Positions 7,277 through 14,614 of a DNA stretch of 16,024 nt are shown in pieces. Made by a program: the position numbers and the translations under genes. A model generated the notes under the pieces. That model saw nothing but the letters and a program-made list of their open reading frames with translations. It was not told the DNA's origin and made no database searches. Positions within the stretch are counted from its first letter, which is position 1; every line of letters begins with the position of its first letter. Source of the stretch: VFMC01 sp037130535 (GTDB taxonomy: Bacteria > Actinomycetota > Acidimicrobiia > Acidimicrobiales > Ilumatobacteraceae); contig JBAXSU010000067.1 in the NCBI GenBank assembly GCA_037130535.1, positions 1 to 16,024 of the forward strand. The letters are read 5' to 3'.

Positions 7277-8530
7277 TCAGTCGACGAGCGCCTGGTGCAC
7301 CATCTGCTTCAGCTGGCTCCGCAACGGGAGCGATCCCGACGGGAGCAACTGGGTCATGAACACGCACACGAGGTCCTCCACCGGGTCGACCCAGAAGAAG
7401 GTGCTCGCTGCACCGCCCCACCCGAAGTCGCCCACCGAGGCCGGCACCTTCGCCTTCACCGGATCGATGGTGACCGAGCCGAGCAGACCGAACCCCACGC
7501 CGTCGTACGTGGTCTCGCTGAACAGCGGGCGGCCGATTGCGGTGAGGTCGACACCACCGGGAAGGTGGTTGCGCGTGGCGAAGTCGACGGTGCGCGGCGA
7601 CAGCAGACGGACGCCGTCGAGTTGCCCGCGGCCGCGCAGCATCTCGGCGAAGCGGAGGTAGTCGCTCGTGGTCGACACCAGCCCGCCGCCGCCCAGTAGC
7701 GCGGTCGGCGGGGCGAGGACGCTGCGGGTGACGCCCCCGAGCGCGATGAGCGAGTCGCCACCCGCTGGCGCGGTGTAGATGGTGGCGAGACGATGGGCCT
7801 GGTCGGCGGGCAACTGGAAGCCGGTGTCGTGCATGCCGAGCGGTTCCAGCACTCGGGCGCGCATCACCTCGTCGAGCGGTTGTCCGGTGACCACCTCGAT
7901 CACCCGGCCGAGTACGTCGATCGACATCGAGTAGTTCCACTCGCTGCCGGGCTGGAACACCAGCGGCAGGCGGGCCAACGCGTTGCACTGCGCGGCCAGG
8001 TCGTCGGTGCGCGGTGTGGCCGTATCGAAGCCGGCGGCCCGGTACATGGCGTCGACCGGCTGGGCGTGCATGAACCCGTAGGTGAGCCCCGAGGTGTGAG
8101 TGAGCAGATGCCACATCAGCATCGGCTCGGTGACCGGCTCGAGGTTGGGCGCTGTTGCGGTACCCGATCGCCACACCTTCTGCTCGGCGAACTCGGGAAG
8201 GAACCTCGTCACCGGGTCCTTCAGTTCGAACAGCCCCTCCTCCCAGAGCATCAGCGCCAGCACCGAGGTGATGGGTTTGGTCATCGAATAGATCCGCCAC
8301 ACCGTCTCGCCCGTTACGGGGTCGCCGGTGACGGGACGACCCTGCTCGCGGTCGGCATGGCCGGCCGACGCCACATGGGCGAGCTGCCCACCGCGCGCCA
8401 GGGCCACCTGCCAGCCGGCCAGTTGCCCGCGGTCGACGTAGCCGGTGAACAACCGGTCGAGCCGGCCGAGTCGGGCCGCGTCGAGGCCGACCTCGCCCGG
8501 GTCGACGGTGGGTTCGAGTGGCGCTGCCAT
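7277..8530 (-). CDS. Serine hydrolase of the beta-lactamase / EstB family
   Basis: A 417-residue member of the class C beta-lactamase-like (Pfam Beta-lactamase) superfamily, which includes esterases, peptidases and lactonases. The catalytic SxxK is Ser82-Met-Thr-Lys85, and the LLTHTSGL motif typical of the family is at 142-149. The second conserved motif reads Tyr200-Ser-Met (WNYSMSIDVLG) rather than the Tyr-x-Asn of true class C beta-lactamases, and a WGGAAST segment replaces the KTG box. This pattern fits EstB-like esterases better than antibiotic resistance. There is no signal peptide, so it is probably cytoplasmic. The start at ATG 8528-8530 has an SD (GGAAGGA, minus strand 8545-8539, 8 nt spacing) and a TACAGT -10 box at 8565-8560. 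It lies 74 bases upstream of the USP gene on the same strand, but that gene has its own promoter. The substrate is unknown. Confidence 0.9.
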   Translation of the reverse strand: MAAPLEPTVDPGEVGLDAARLGRLDRLFTGYVDRGQLAGWQVALARGGQLAHVASAGHADREQGRPVTGDPVTGETVWRIYSMTKPITSVLALMLWEEGLFELKDPVTRFLPEFAEQKVWRSGTATAPNLEPVTEPMLMWHLLTHTSGLTYGFMHAQPVDAMYRAAGFDTATPRTDDLAAQCNALARLPLVFQPGSEWNYSMSIDVLGRVIEVVTGQPLDEVMRARVLEPLGMHDTGFQLPADQAHRLATIYTAPAGGDSLIALGGVTRSVLAPPTALLGGGGLVSTTSDYLRFAEMLRGRGQLDGVRLLSPRTVDFATRNHLPGGVDLTAIGRPLFSETTYDGVGFGLLGSVTIDPVKAKVPASVGDFGWGGAASTFFWVDPVEDLVCVFMTQLLPSGSLPLRSQLKQMVHQALVD

Positions 8531-8538
8531 GGATCGGG

Positions 8539-8628
8539 TCCTTCCTGTCCGTTGGCGGGACTGTAGGCCCTGGCCGATGTGGTCGGGTCCTTCGTCTCGG
8601 TGTGGCATCGAACGCAGCCGCGTACGCT
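8539..8628. promoter_or_regulatory. Divergent promoter region of the hydrolase and SCO1-like genes
   Basis: Between the divergent starts at 8530 and 8636 there is a minus-strand -10 TACAGT (8565-8560) with SD GGAAGGA (8545-8539) for the serine hydrolase, and a plus-strand TACGCT (8623-8628) seven bases before the SCO1-like ATG, suggesting a leaderless transcript. An 11-bp direct repeat, TCGGGTCCTTC, occurs at 8534-8544 and 8583-8593. Confidence 0.45.
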
Positions 8629-8635
8629 CGGGGTC

Positions 8636-9268
8636 ATGCGATTCAGGTGGCGCGCAATCTCTGGAGTCGTCGTGGGCGGTGTCGTGGCGGCGGGTGTACT
8701 GCTCGGTCTGGCAGGCTGCGGGGGCGACGATGCCCCGCGTGAGTACGTCGGTTACCGACAATCGCCAGGCCAGCAGGTGGGCTCCGTGTCGCTCCCCGAC
8801 GCCAGCGCAGGTGGAGCCGAGTTCGCGTTCACCGCCGAACCGGGGCACCTGCTCATCGCCTACTTCGGCTACACCTCGTGCCCCGACGTGTGCCCCACCA
8901 CCTTGTCGGGGCTCCGCCAGGCGTTGCGCGACCTGGGTGACAACGGGGCCCGGGTCGACCTGGCGATGGTCACCGTCGACCCGGCCCGCGACACCGACGA
9001 CATCCTGGTCGGGTACGTGCAGAGCTTTGTCGAGGGAGCCCATGCGGTGCGTACCACCGATGACAGCGCGCTGCGGGCCGTAGCCGATGCGTTCGGCGCT
9101 TCCTACAGCGTCACCACCGCCGCCGACGGCGCGGTGCAAGTGGCCCACTCCGGGGCGATGTACGTCGTTGATCCCTCCGGTGCCGTCACTCTCACGTGGC
9201 CGTTCGGCGTCACCTCCGACGACATCCGCGGCGACCTTGCCCAGCTGCTCGCGGAGTACCCGTCGTGA
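8636..9268 (+). CDS. SCO1/SenC/PrrC-family copper lipoprotein
   Basis: A 210-residue extracytoplasmic lipoprotein with a thioredoxin fold that delivers copper to, or reduces, the CuA site of cytochrome c oxidase. The signal region ends in the lipobox Leu-Ala-Gly-Cys28. The copper motif CPDVC (Cys82, Cys86) in FGYTSCPDVCPTTL, together with His171 (QVAHSGAMYVVDP), completes the conserved Cys-Cys-His ligand set, so this copy looks functional. The ATG at 8636 is chosen because the signal peptide follows it directly and a TACGCT box lies 7 nt upstream; the frame is open further upstream but without a signal-like sequence. Its TGA overlaps the GTG start of the cupredoxin gene by 4 bases. Together with the TlpA-like gene it forms a copper/thiol maturation locus. 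I give no gene symbol because several names are in use. Confidence 0.92.
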   Translation: MRFRWRAISGVVVGGVVAAGVLLGLAGCGGDDAPREYVGYRQSPGQQVGSVSLPDASAGGAEFAFTAEPGHLLIAYFGYTSCPDVCPTTLSGLRQALRDLGDNGARVDLAMVTVDPARDTDDILVGYVQSFVEGAHAVRTTDDSALRAVADAFGASYSVTTAADGAVQVAHSGAMYVVDPSGAVTLTWPFGVTSDDIRGDLAQLLAEYPS

Positions 9269-9669
9269 ATGTGGGCCAGGGCATTGCCGGGCGCTGGGCC
9301 GGTCTGGTCGTGCTGCCACTGCTCGCAGTCGTGCCGCTGGCGTGCAGCAGCGACGTGGCGCAGCCCGGACTCAGCGCCGTTCCGGTCACCACCATCGCCG
9401 GTCCGTACGACTACGACTTCACGATTCCCGCCGGCACCGGCGTGCTGCTCGACGCCGGGGCCCGGCCGGCCGTGTTCCCCACGTTCCTCGATGTGAAGGT
9501 GGGCGACACCATCCGAATCATCAACGACGACGACCGCGGGCACTCGATGGGCACGTTCTACGTGCTGGCGAAGTCGACGCTCACCTACCGCTTCACCACA
9601 CCGGGAGTGTTCAAGGGCGAGTGCACGGTGAACCCCGGACAGGAGTTCGTCCTCACCGTCACGGAGTGA
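9265..9669 (+). CDS. Cupredoxin-like lipoprotein with an incomplete copper site
   Basis: A 134-residue exported protein. GTG 9265 overlaps the SCO1-like stop (GTGA) and has GGAG upstream, so translation is probably coupled. The N-terminus is a signal peptide ending Pro-Leu-Ala-Cys27; Pro at -3 makes the lipobox imperfect. Residues about 50-134 form a cupredoxin/plastocyanin-like beta sandwich (VKVGDTIRIINDD, HSMGTF, TTPGVFKGECTVNPGQEFVLTV). In type 1 copper proteins the C-terminal loop is Cys-x2-His-x2-Met or similar. Here Cys120 and an upstream His93 are present, but the loop His and Met positions are Asn123 and Gln126. Copper binding may therefore be altered or lost; a structural or assembly role beside SCO1 is possible. 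Its 3' end overlaps the convergent thioredoxin gene by 11 bases. Confidence 0.8.
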   Translation: MNVGQGIAGRWAGLVVLPLLAVVPLACSSDVAQPGLSAVPVTTIAGPYDYDFTIPAGTGVLLDAGARPAVFPTFLDVKVGDTIRIINDDDRGHSMGTFYVLAKSTLTYRFTTPGVFKGECTVNPGQEFVLTVTE

Positions 9670-10177
9670 TGCCGAATTGCGCTTCCACCAGGTCGAGCAA
9701 CTCGCCTTCATCGACGGCGCCTGAGTGCACGTCGACCGAACCGTCGGCCGCCACGAACAACGTGGCCGGAAGGCCGGTGATGCGCAGTTCGGCGGTGAGG
9801 TCGCCGTCGGCGTCGAGATATTGGGGGAACGTCACCCCGATGTCGGCCAGGTAGGCGGCGGCAGGTGCGGCGTCGTCGCCCTGGTTCACGCCGAGCACGG
9901 CAACCGTGCCCTGCAGTCGGTCGGCGACCGCTTGGAACGCCGGCAACTCCTTACGACACGGACCACACCAGGTGGCCCACAGGTTCACCACGGCCGGTCC
10001 GTCGATGTCGGCCGCCGACAACACCTCACCGCTGGCAGCGATCGGCACGAGGTCGACCGCCGGGAGTGCCGACGGTTGCCCCTCGCTGCCACACGCAGCA
10101 AGGGGAGTGGCCACGAATGCGATGGCGACCACGACACCGAGCAGCAGGGCCGGGCAGCGTGCGAGGCCGCGCCTCAC
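9659..10177 (-). CDS. TlpA/ResA-like thioredoxin lipoprotein
   Basis: A 172-residue membrane-anchored thiol oxidoreductase. The signal peptide ends with the lipobox Leu-Ala-Ala-Cys29. The thioredoxin active site is WCGPC (Cys71, Cys74) in NLWATWCGPCRKELPAF, and the cis-proline loop is TGLPATLFV. Such proteins reduce apocytochrome c or copper-chaperone cysteines outside the membrane, which fits the adjacent SCO1-like gene. The start is GTG 10175-10177, overlapping the sigma-factor stop (GTGA) on the same strand, so the two are probably co-transcribed and translationally coupled. The frame stays open upstream only inside the sigma gene. Which substrate it reduces is not visible; SCO1 is a good guess from context. 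Confidence 0.9.
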   Translation of the reverse strand: MRRGLARCPALLLGVVVAIAFVATPLAACGSEGQPSALPAVDLVPIAASGEVLSAADIDGPAVVNLWATWCGPCRKELPAFQAVADRLQGTVAVLGVNQGDDAAPAAAYLADIGVTFPQYLDADGDLTAELRITGLPATLFVAADGSVDVHSGAVDEGELLDLVEAQFGITP

Positions 10178-10701
10178 CGCGCCTCGGCGGCCGAGAGTGT
10201 CTGCAGCAGATCGGCCCGAGCCCTCGCGACGCGCGACCGGATGGTGCCGATCGGGCAGCCGAGCACGTCGGCAGCCTCGTCGTACGACAGGCCGACCAGC
10301 TGGGTGAGCACGAACGCTTCGCGACGGTCGGGGTGCAGGCCGTCGATCAGTTCGCGGAGGCCAGCAGTGGAGTGCGAGTCGGTGTTCGGCGGCGATGGCG
10401 CCAGTCGGGTGAGGCGCTCGGCCAGGCGGCGCTGCCGCTGGCGGCGGCGAACATGGTCGGCGCACACATGTCGGGCGATGGCGAGCAGCCAGGCCTGCAC
10501 CGGGGCGTCGCCGCGGTAGCGGTCGGCTGAGCGCAGCGCGCGCAGGTAGGTCTCCTGCACCAGGTCGTCCTCCTCGCCCGGCGAGCCGAGCGCGCTGCAC
10601 AGCCGCCACACGACGGGCTGGGTGCGCTGCACGAGGTCGCGGACGGCACGGTCGTCGCCCTCGCGCGCAGCGAGAAGCAGGGCCGCCAACGGATCGATCA
10701 C
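10174..10701 (-). CDS. ECF (group 4) RNA polymerase sigma factor
   Basis: A 175-residue sigma factor with region 2 (about 15-90, including EEDDLVQETYLRALR and the DNA-melting segment through AWLLAIARHVCADHVRR) and region 4 (about 115-170, with the helix-turn-helix LSYDEAADVLGCPIGTIRSRV). The length is normal for the family, with no extra C-terminal domain. I chose GTG 10701-10699 because region 2 homology begins soon after it and a CATGAT -10 box is six bases upstream. A longer frame, to an ATG at 10824, would overlap the divergent gene and adds no family sequence. It is followed by the TlpA-like lipoprotein gene (4-bp overlap) and is divergent from a zinc-finger membrane protein that may be its anti-sigma factor. 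Targets are unknown; the neighbouring copper/thiol genes and itself are obvious candidates. Confidence 0.93.
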   Translation of the reverse strand: MIDPLAALLLAAREGDDRAVRDLVQRTQPVVWRLCSALGSPGEEDDLVQETYLRALRSADRYRGDAPVQAWLLAIARHVCADHVRRRQRQRRLAERLTRLAPSPPNTDSHSTAGLRELIDGLHPDRREAFVLTQLVGLSYDEAADVLGCPIGTIRSRVARARADLLQTLSAAEAR

Positions 10702-10707
10702 CTCGTC

Positions 10708-10750
10708 ATCATGGCAACCGAACCCCGCAGAGACCAAGGACCAACGTCCC
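10708..10750 (-). promoter_or_regulatory. Sigma-factor promoter: leaderless -10 and upstream element
   Basis: On the minus strand CATGAT (10713-10708) is six bases before the GTG. Upstream, GGGACGTTGGTCC (10750-10738) and then TTGGTCTC match the element before the USP gene (CGGACCGTTGGTCC, CTTGTCTC). From GTTGGTCC to the start codon the distance is 44 bases here and 45 there. The element is centred near -43 if transcription starts at the GTG. Confidence 0.45.
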
Positions 10751-10795
10751 ACCGATCTCGGGAACTCATCGCCGTCTGCCGACGACCTGTCCGAC

Positions 10796-11449
10796 GTGAG
10801 CTGCAGTACCTGGCGCGACGCCATCTCGGCCCAGGCCGACGGAGAAGATCCGGGGATCGAACCCCGGCTCGTCGCCGCTCACCTCGACCGGTGTGCCGAC
10901 TGCCGGGCCTTCGCGGCATCCATCGAAGGGAGTCGGCGCCGTCTGCTCATGGCGTCGGCTCCCTCGATGCCCGACCTCTCACGCCGTGTCTCGAAGCTGA
11001 ACGCCATCGCCGACAGGGCCAGTGCCTGGGGTGTGGTGCGCGTGCTGCTGGTCGTGGTGGCGGTCGAGGTGATCGCGCTCTCGCTGCCGGCGCTGCTGCT
11101 GGGTGAGGGCGAGGCCAACGCCCACGAGGCGCGGCACCTCGGCGCATTCACGGTGGCATACGGCGTGGCCCTCTTGGTGGTCGCATTCCGACCTGCCCGA
11201 GCGCGCACCATTCTGCCGGTGGCGGTAGTGCTCGCCGGCGCCTTGCTCATCACGGCCGTCGTCGATCTGGTGAACGGCAACGCGCCGCTGCTCGAGGAGG
11301 CCACACACCTGCCCGAGTTGATCAGCGTCGTACTCGTCTGGCTCCTCGCTGCTGCCCCGCTGCGGCGTGATCGCCATACACAGCCCACCGCCGACGCCGC
11401 GCTGCGACTCGTCGAACCGGGCGACGCGCCCGAGCAGTCGGTGGGCTGA
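10796..11449 (+). CDS. Zinc-finger (zf-HC2) anti-sigma-like protein with four membrane helices
   Basis: A 217-residue protein. The N-terminal 45 residues match the anti-sigma zinc-finger family: MSCSTWRDAISAQADGE followed by His29-x3-Cys33-x2-Cys36, with Cys3 as the likely fourth ligand. Four hydrophobic segments follow at about 78-103, 112-132, 137-159 and 172-189, with a His/Glu-rich loop (EANAHEARH) between the first two. The tail is short and polar. GTG 10796 is chosen because it gives the canonical start of zf-HC2 proteins; the frame is open further left, but that sequence is low-complexity and antisense to the sigma gene. It is divergent from the ECF sigma factor (94 bases apart), so a role in holding that sigma factor at the membrane and releasing it on a redox, metal or envelope signal is inferred, not shown. 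It converges on the XRE regulator, with 27 bases between stops. Confidence 0.8.
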   Translation: MSCSTWRDAISAQADGEDPGIEPRLVAAHLDRCADCRAFAASIEGSRRRLLMASAPSMPDLSRRVSKLNAIADRASAWGVVRVLLVVVAVEVIALSLPALLLGEGEANAHEARHLGAFTVAYGVALLVVAFRPARARTILPVAVVLAGALLITAVVDLVNGNAPLLEEATHLPELISVVLVWLLAAAPLRRDRHTQPTADAALRLVEPGDAPEQSVG

Positions 11450-11476
11450 CGCGCTCGCCCGATTGCAGAGGGGCTG

Positions 11477-12307
11477 TCAGGCGATCTCGCGCCATGCAGC
11501 AAGGCGCTCGGCGCTGTCGTCGCCGGGCAACGGCAGCTGGCACACCACGCGCAGGCTCGGCCATTCGCTGGGCGTGAGCTGCTGGTACTCGAACACCAAC
11601 TCGCCCGCACGTGGGTGGTGGTACCGGCGCAGTCGGGTCTGGAACTGGGCGACGTCGAGTTGCGGCCACCAGTCGGCGAACTCGCGGCTCGCGGCGCGGA
11701 GCCGGTCGACCAGCGTCGTCACCTGTGGGTCATCGCGCAGGGCTGCCGTGCCGGCCCGGAACTCGGCCAGGATGCGCCGCGCCTGCGCCGGCCAGTCGTC
11801 GAGTAACGGCCTGACCGACGGTTCGGCGAACATCGCCCACAGCAGGTTGCGCTCGGCGTCATCGAGGCGTTCGATCACGGGGTAGAGGCGGGCCTGGGGA
11901 CGGTTCCAGGCGAGGAACTCCCACCGCGGCCCGAGCACATAGGCCGGTGCCGGTTCCATCGACGTGATGAGCCGGACGAGCGCGTCGGGCACATCGGCCA
12001 CATCCTCGGCGTGCGCAGCGGGTGCCCGTACGGCGAGGGCGAGCAGATGCTGCCGTTCGGCCTCGTCGAGGCGGAGCGCGCGGGCCAGCGCCTCGAGCAC
12101 GTCGGTGGAGACGTTGATACGCCGCCCTTGCTCGAGCCACGTGTACCAGGTGACCGACACCCCGGCCAGCATCGCGATCTCCTCACGGCGCAGCCCCGGG
12201 GTGCGACGCGAGCGGCCCGTGGGCAGGCCTACCTCGGCGGGTGTGAGGGCGTTGCGACGGGCCCGGAGGAACGCCGCGAGTTCTTCGCGCTGCGACGAGG
12301 TGGCCAT
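11477..12307 (-). CDS. XRE-type regulator with MmyB-like ligand-binding domain
   Basis: A 276-residue transcription factor. Residues about 1-85 form the Cro/CI-type helix-turn-helix typical of this family (GRSRRTPGLRREEIAMLAGVSVTWYTWLEQGR at 31-62). From about 105 on it matches the MmyB-like PAS-type ligand domain (APAYVLGPRWEFLAWNRPQARLYP, NLLWAMFAEPSVRPLLDDW, LVFEYQQLTPSEWPSLRVV). Members of this family often bind fatty-acid-like ligands and frequently control a neighbouring enzyme gene. The ATG at 12305-12307 lies only 4 bases after the stop of the hydrolase gene on the same strand, with no clear SD, so it is probably read from the hydrolase mRNA and may regulate that operon. The length is normal. 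Confidence 0.92.
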   Translation of the reverse strand: MATSSQREELAAFLRARRNALTPAEVGLPTGRSRRTPGLRREEIAMLAGVSVTWYTWLEQGRRINVSTDVLEALARALRLDEAERQHLLALAVRAPAAHAEDVADVPDALVRLITSMEPAPAYVLGPRWEFLAWNRPQARLYPVIERLDDAERNLLWAMFAEPSVRPLLDDWPAQARRILAEFRAGTAALRDDPQVTTLVDRLRAASREFADWWPQLDVAQFQTRLRRYHHPRAGELVFEYQQLTPSEWPSLRVVCQLPLPGDDSAERLAAWREIA

Positions 12308-12311
12308 CGGC

Positions 12312-14585
12312 TCAGCCGCCGTTCACCGCCGGCACCCAGTCGCGACAGGGCTGGGCGCGCAGAGCGCCGCAGGCCGGCGGTGCCGGTTGAGGCACCGTGG
12401 CACCGGCCACGATGGGCAGCACGAGTCGCGACGGTCGGTCGGCGTCGAAACCGACGGTCACCTGTTCGCCGGCCGAGATGGTCTCGAACACCCACACCGG
12501 GCGGTTGTTGCCCGGGGCGTCGATGGTGAGGCGCAGCCTGCTGCCGGCCCGGAACGCGTGGGCCACCGGGAACAGGGCGATGCGCACCGGGGTGAACTCA
12601 CCGTCGGGCAGCGGGGCGACGTCGCCCTCGAGGAACGTCTGCACCGGCTGCAGCGCGGTGCTGGCGGCGTCGTCGAGGGCCCGCTCGCTGGCGCGCAGCC
12701 AGCCGCTCTGGACGTAGATCTCCTTGCCGTCGGGGCGCACCTCGGTGATGGTCACCTCGAGATCGGTATCGGGTGTGGTGGCGCTGATCCACAGGTCGAC
12801 CGAACCGCCGCCCACCACCAGGGTGTCGTCGGCGAGCGGGACCGAGACGAAGCCCAGTCCGGTGCCGTCGGGCAGTGCCTGCCACTCGTACGGGGCGCCG
12901 GCCTTCCAGATGTCGGAGCCGTTGCCGCTGTAGTAGGTGGCGGGTAGGGCGGTGGGGTCGGCGGTATAGGACGCTTCGCCAGGTGCGGCGGGCGCGGTGT
13001 TGCTGAGTGCGCCGTTGCCGTCGAGCGACCAGGTGGTGGCGACTGCGTCGGGCACGGGCCACCGGTCGTACTCGAGGACCGTGCGGGCCACGGGAGCGCC
13101 CGGGCCGAAGCCGTCGGCGGCGCCCTGTTCCAGCAGCACGCGCACCTGCGGCTCGGCCTCGAAGGCGGCGAGAGCATCGTCGTAGGTCATTCCGGCGAAG
13201 CGGTCGGTGAACGCAGGTGCCTCGGGGCTGGCGAAGATGAGCCCGCCCAGGATGGGGGCCACCTGGGTGGCGCCCGTCATCGTCGGCACCTTCTTCGCCA
13301 CGTACAACTGCAGGAACTCGACATAGCGCTGCATCACGCCGGGGCTCAACGACTCGGTGTGACCGCCGTTCACCAGGGTGACGAAGAGGTCCTTCGCGTT
13401 GGTGAAGCGGTCGAGCATGGCGGGGAAGTGGCCGCCGGTCTGCTCGTCCTGCCAGGCGCCGGCCAGGAACACCGGGGCGGTGATGCGGTCGACGAAGGTG
13501 ATGGGGGCCAGCGAGTCGCCGAGTTCGGTCGGGTAGTAGGGGTTGTCGCGGATCTCGGCCACCAGGTCGGGGTTCTGCAGGCGCATCTGCTGGTTCGTCT
13601 CGCACTCGGTGTCGCCACCGTCGACGCGGCCCTGCTCCCAGCCCTGCCCGTAGGGGCGGGCCTGGTCGACGCGGGCCTGGGTCCACTCGACCGCGAAGCC
13701 GGTGTTCAGCAGGCCGCCGGGGTACAGCGTGGCGCGGAACGAGTCGTCGAGCACGCTGAGCGGAGTGATGGCGGCCAGGCTCGGGGGAGCGGTGGCGGCG
13801 ACGAACAGCTGGCTGATACCGGGGTACGAGATGCCCACCATGCCCACCTCGTTGTCGAGCACCCACGGCTGGGCGGCGACCGTTTCGATGACGTCGTAAC
13901 CGTCGAGGCTCTGCACCGTTTCGAAGAAGCGGAACGAGCCGCCGCTGCAGCCGGTGCCACGCATGTTCACGCCCACGTAGGCGAAGCCGAGCGCGGTATA
14001 GATCTGGGCGAAGTCGGCGCTGCCGGGGTCGCTCGGCTGGTAGCCGCTGTACTCGACGACGGTGGGGTAGGGGCCCTGGTCGGCGGGGCCGGGCAGGACG
14101 ATGTTGGCGCTGAGCGTGGTGCCGTCACGGGTGGTGATGTAGCCGAAGCCGCCCTCGGGCAGTTTGGGCTGCGAGGTGTACCAGGCGGCGTCGGGGTGGT
14201 CGGCCGGGTCGGCGACGGCGAAGGGTTCGCTCTGCTCGGTGGCCGAGGTGAGCACGTAGCCGTCGCCGGCGGCGAGTTCGCGGAACAGCAGCGAACCCTG
14301 TTCGTCGACAACGCCGGCGGCGGTGCTGCCGTCGGGGCCGGTGAGGGTGAGTTCGGTGCCGGGCTCGGCATCGAGCACGGCGACCTGTTCGGTGCCGGGC
14401 CGTACGCTGAACGTGGCCGGAGCGAGGTCGATCGCCGGGGCCGCCGTGGTCTCGGTGGGAGCGGGCGACGTGTCGACCGTGCTCTTGTCGGCCGTGGTGA
14501 CGGGGGTACCGGCTGTCTCGTCACCCGCACAGGCGGCGAGGAGGGCGACACAGGTCAGGAGGGGGATGATTCGACGAGACGGCAC
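12312..14585 (-). CDS. Secreted CocE/NonD-family hydrolase lipoprotein
   Basis: A 757-residue exported alpha/beta hydrolase of the X-Pro dipeptidyl-peptidase/CocE type (peptidase S15 fold plus C-terminal jelly-roll). The signal peptide ends in the lipobox Leu-Ala-Ala-Cys19, followed by a Thr/Pro-rich spacer. Residues about 55-125 form an extra beta domain not found in minimal members. The catalytic core runs from about 145: NMRGTGCSGGSFRFF at 207-221 and the nucleophile elbow GISYPG with Ser253. Asp380 (WQDEQTGG) and His409 (NGGHT) are the probable triad partners by position. The C-terminal domain (about 555-730) is the XPD C-terminal jelly roll. Substrates in the family include acyl esters and X-Pro peptides; which applies is unknown. 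The start is GTG 14585, directly before the signal peptide, with CAGACT six bases upstream (leaderless). The XRE/MmyB regulator follows 4 bases downstream. Confidence 0.9.
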   Translation of the reverse strand: MPSRRIIPLLTCVALLAACAGDETAGTPVTTADKSTVDTSPAPTETTAAPAIDLAPATFSVRPGTEQVAVLDAEPGTELTLTGPDGSTAAGVVDEQGSLLFRELAAGDGYVLTSATEQSEPFAVADPADHPDAAWYTSQPKLPEGGFGYITTRDGTTLSANIVLPGPADQGPYPTVVEYSGYQPSDPGSADFAQIYTALGFAYVGVNMRGTGCSGGSFRFFETVQSLDGYDVIETVAAQPWVLDNEVGMVGISYPGISQLFVAATAPPSLAAITPLSVLDDSFRATLYPGGLLNTGFAVEWTQARVDQARPYGQGWEQGRVDGGDTECETNQQMRLQNPDLVAEIRDNPYYPTELGDSLAPITFVDRITAPVFLAGAWQDEQTGGHFPAMLDRFTNAKDLFVTLVNGGHTESLSPGVMQRYVEFLQLYVAKKVPTMTGATQVAPILGGLIFASPEAPAFTDRFAGMTYDDALAAFEAEPQVRVLLEQGAADGFGPGAPVARTVLEYDRWPVPDAVATTWSLDGNGALSNTAPAAPGEASYTADPTALPATYYSGNGSDIWKAGAPYEWQALPDGTGLGFVSVPLADDTLVVGGGSVDLWISATTPDTDLEVTITEVRPDGKEIYVQSGWLRASERALDDAASTALQPVQTFLEGDVAPLPDGEFTPVRIALFPVAHAFRAGSRLRLTIDAPGNNRPVWVFETISAGEQVTVGFDADRPSRLVLPIVAGATVPQPAPPACGALRAQPCRDWVPAVNGG

Positions 14586-14591
14586 CCGACG

Positions 14592-14608
14592 AGTCTGGCA
14601 GGCAGAAT
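14592..14608. promoter_or_regulatory. Back-to-back leaderless promoters for the hydrolase and peptidase
   Basis: Only 29 bases separate the divergent GTG starts at 14585 and 14615. On the minus strand CAGACT (14597-14592) is six bases before the hydrolase GTG; on the plus strand CAGAAT (14603-14608) is six bases before the peptidase GTG. Each -35 region would lie inside the other gene, so the two promoters overlap and may compete. Confidence 0.45.
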
Positions 14609-14614
14609 GGTGAA

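Noticed and set aside
7277..8530. Antibiotic-resistance class C beta-lactamase
   Set aside because: The SxxK motif is present, but the Tyr-x-Asn and KTG boxes are replaced and there is no signal peptide, so an EstB-like esterase is more likely.
8583..8600. Third copy of the USP/sigma upstream element before the SCO1-like gene (GGGTCCTTCGTCTCGG)
   Set aside because: The sequence is similar, but the dyad partner is missing and the distance to the -10 box is about 8 bases longer, so I do not count it as the same element.
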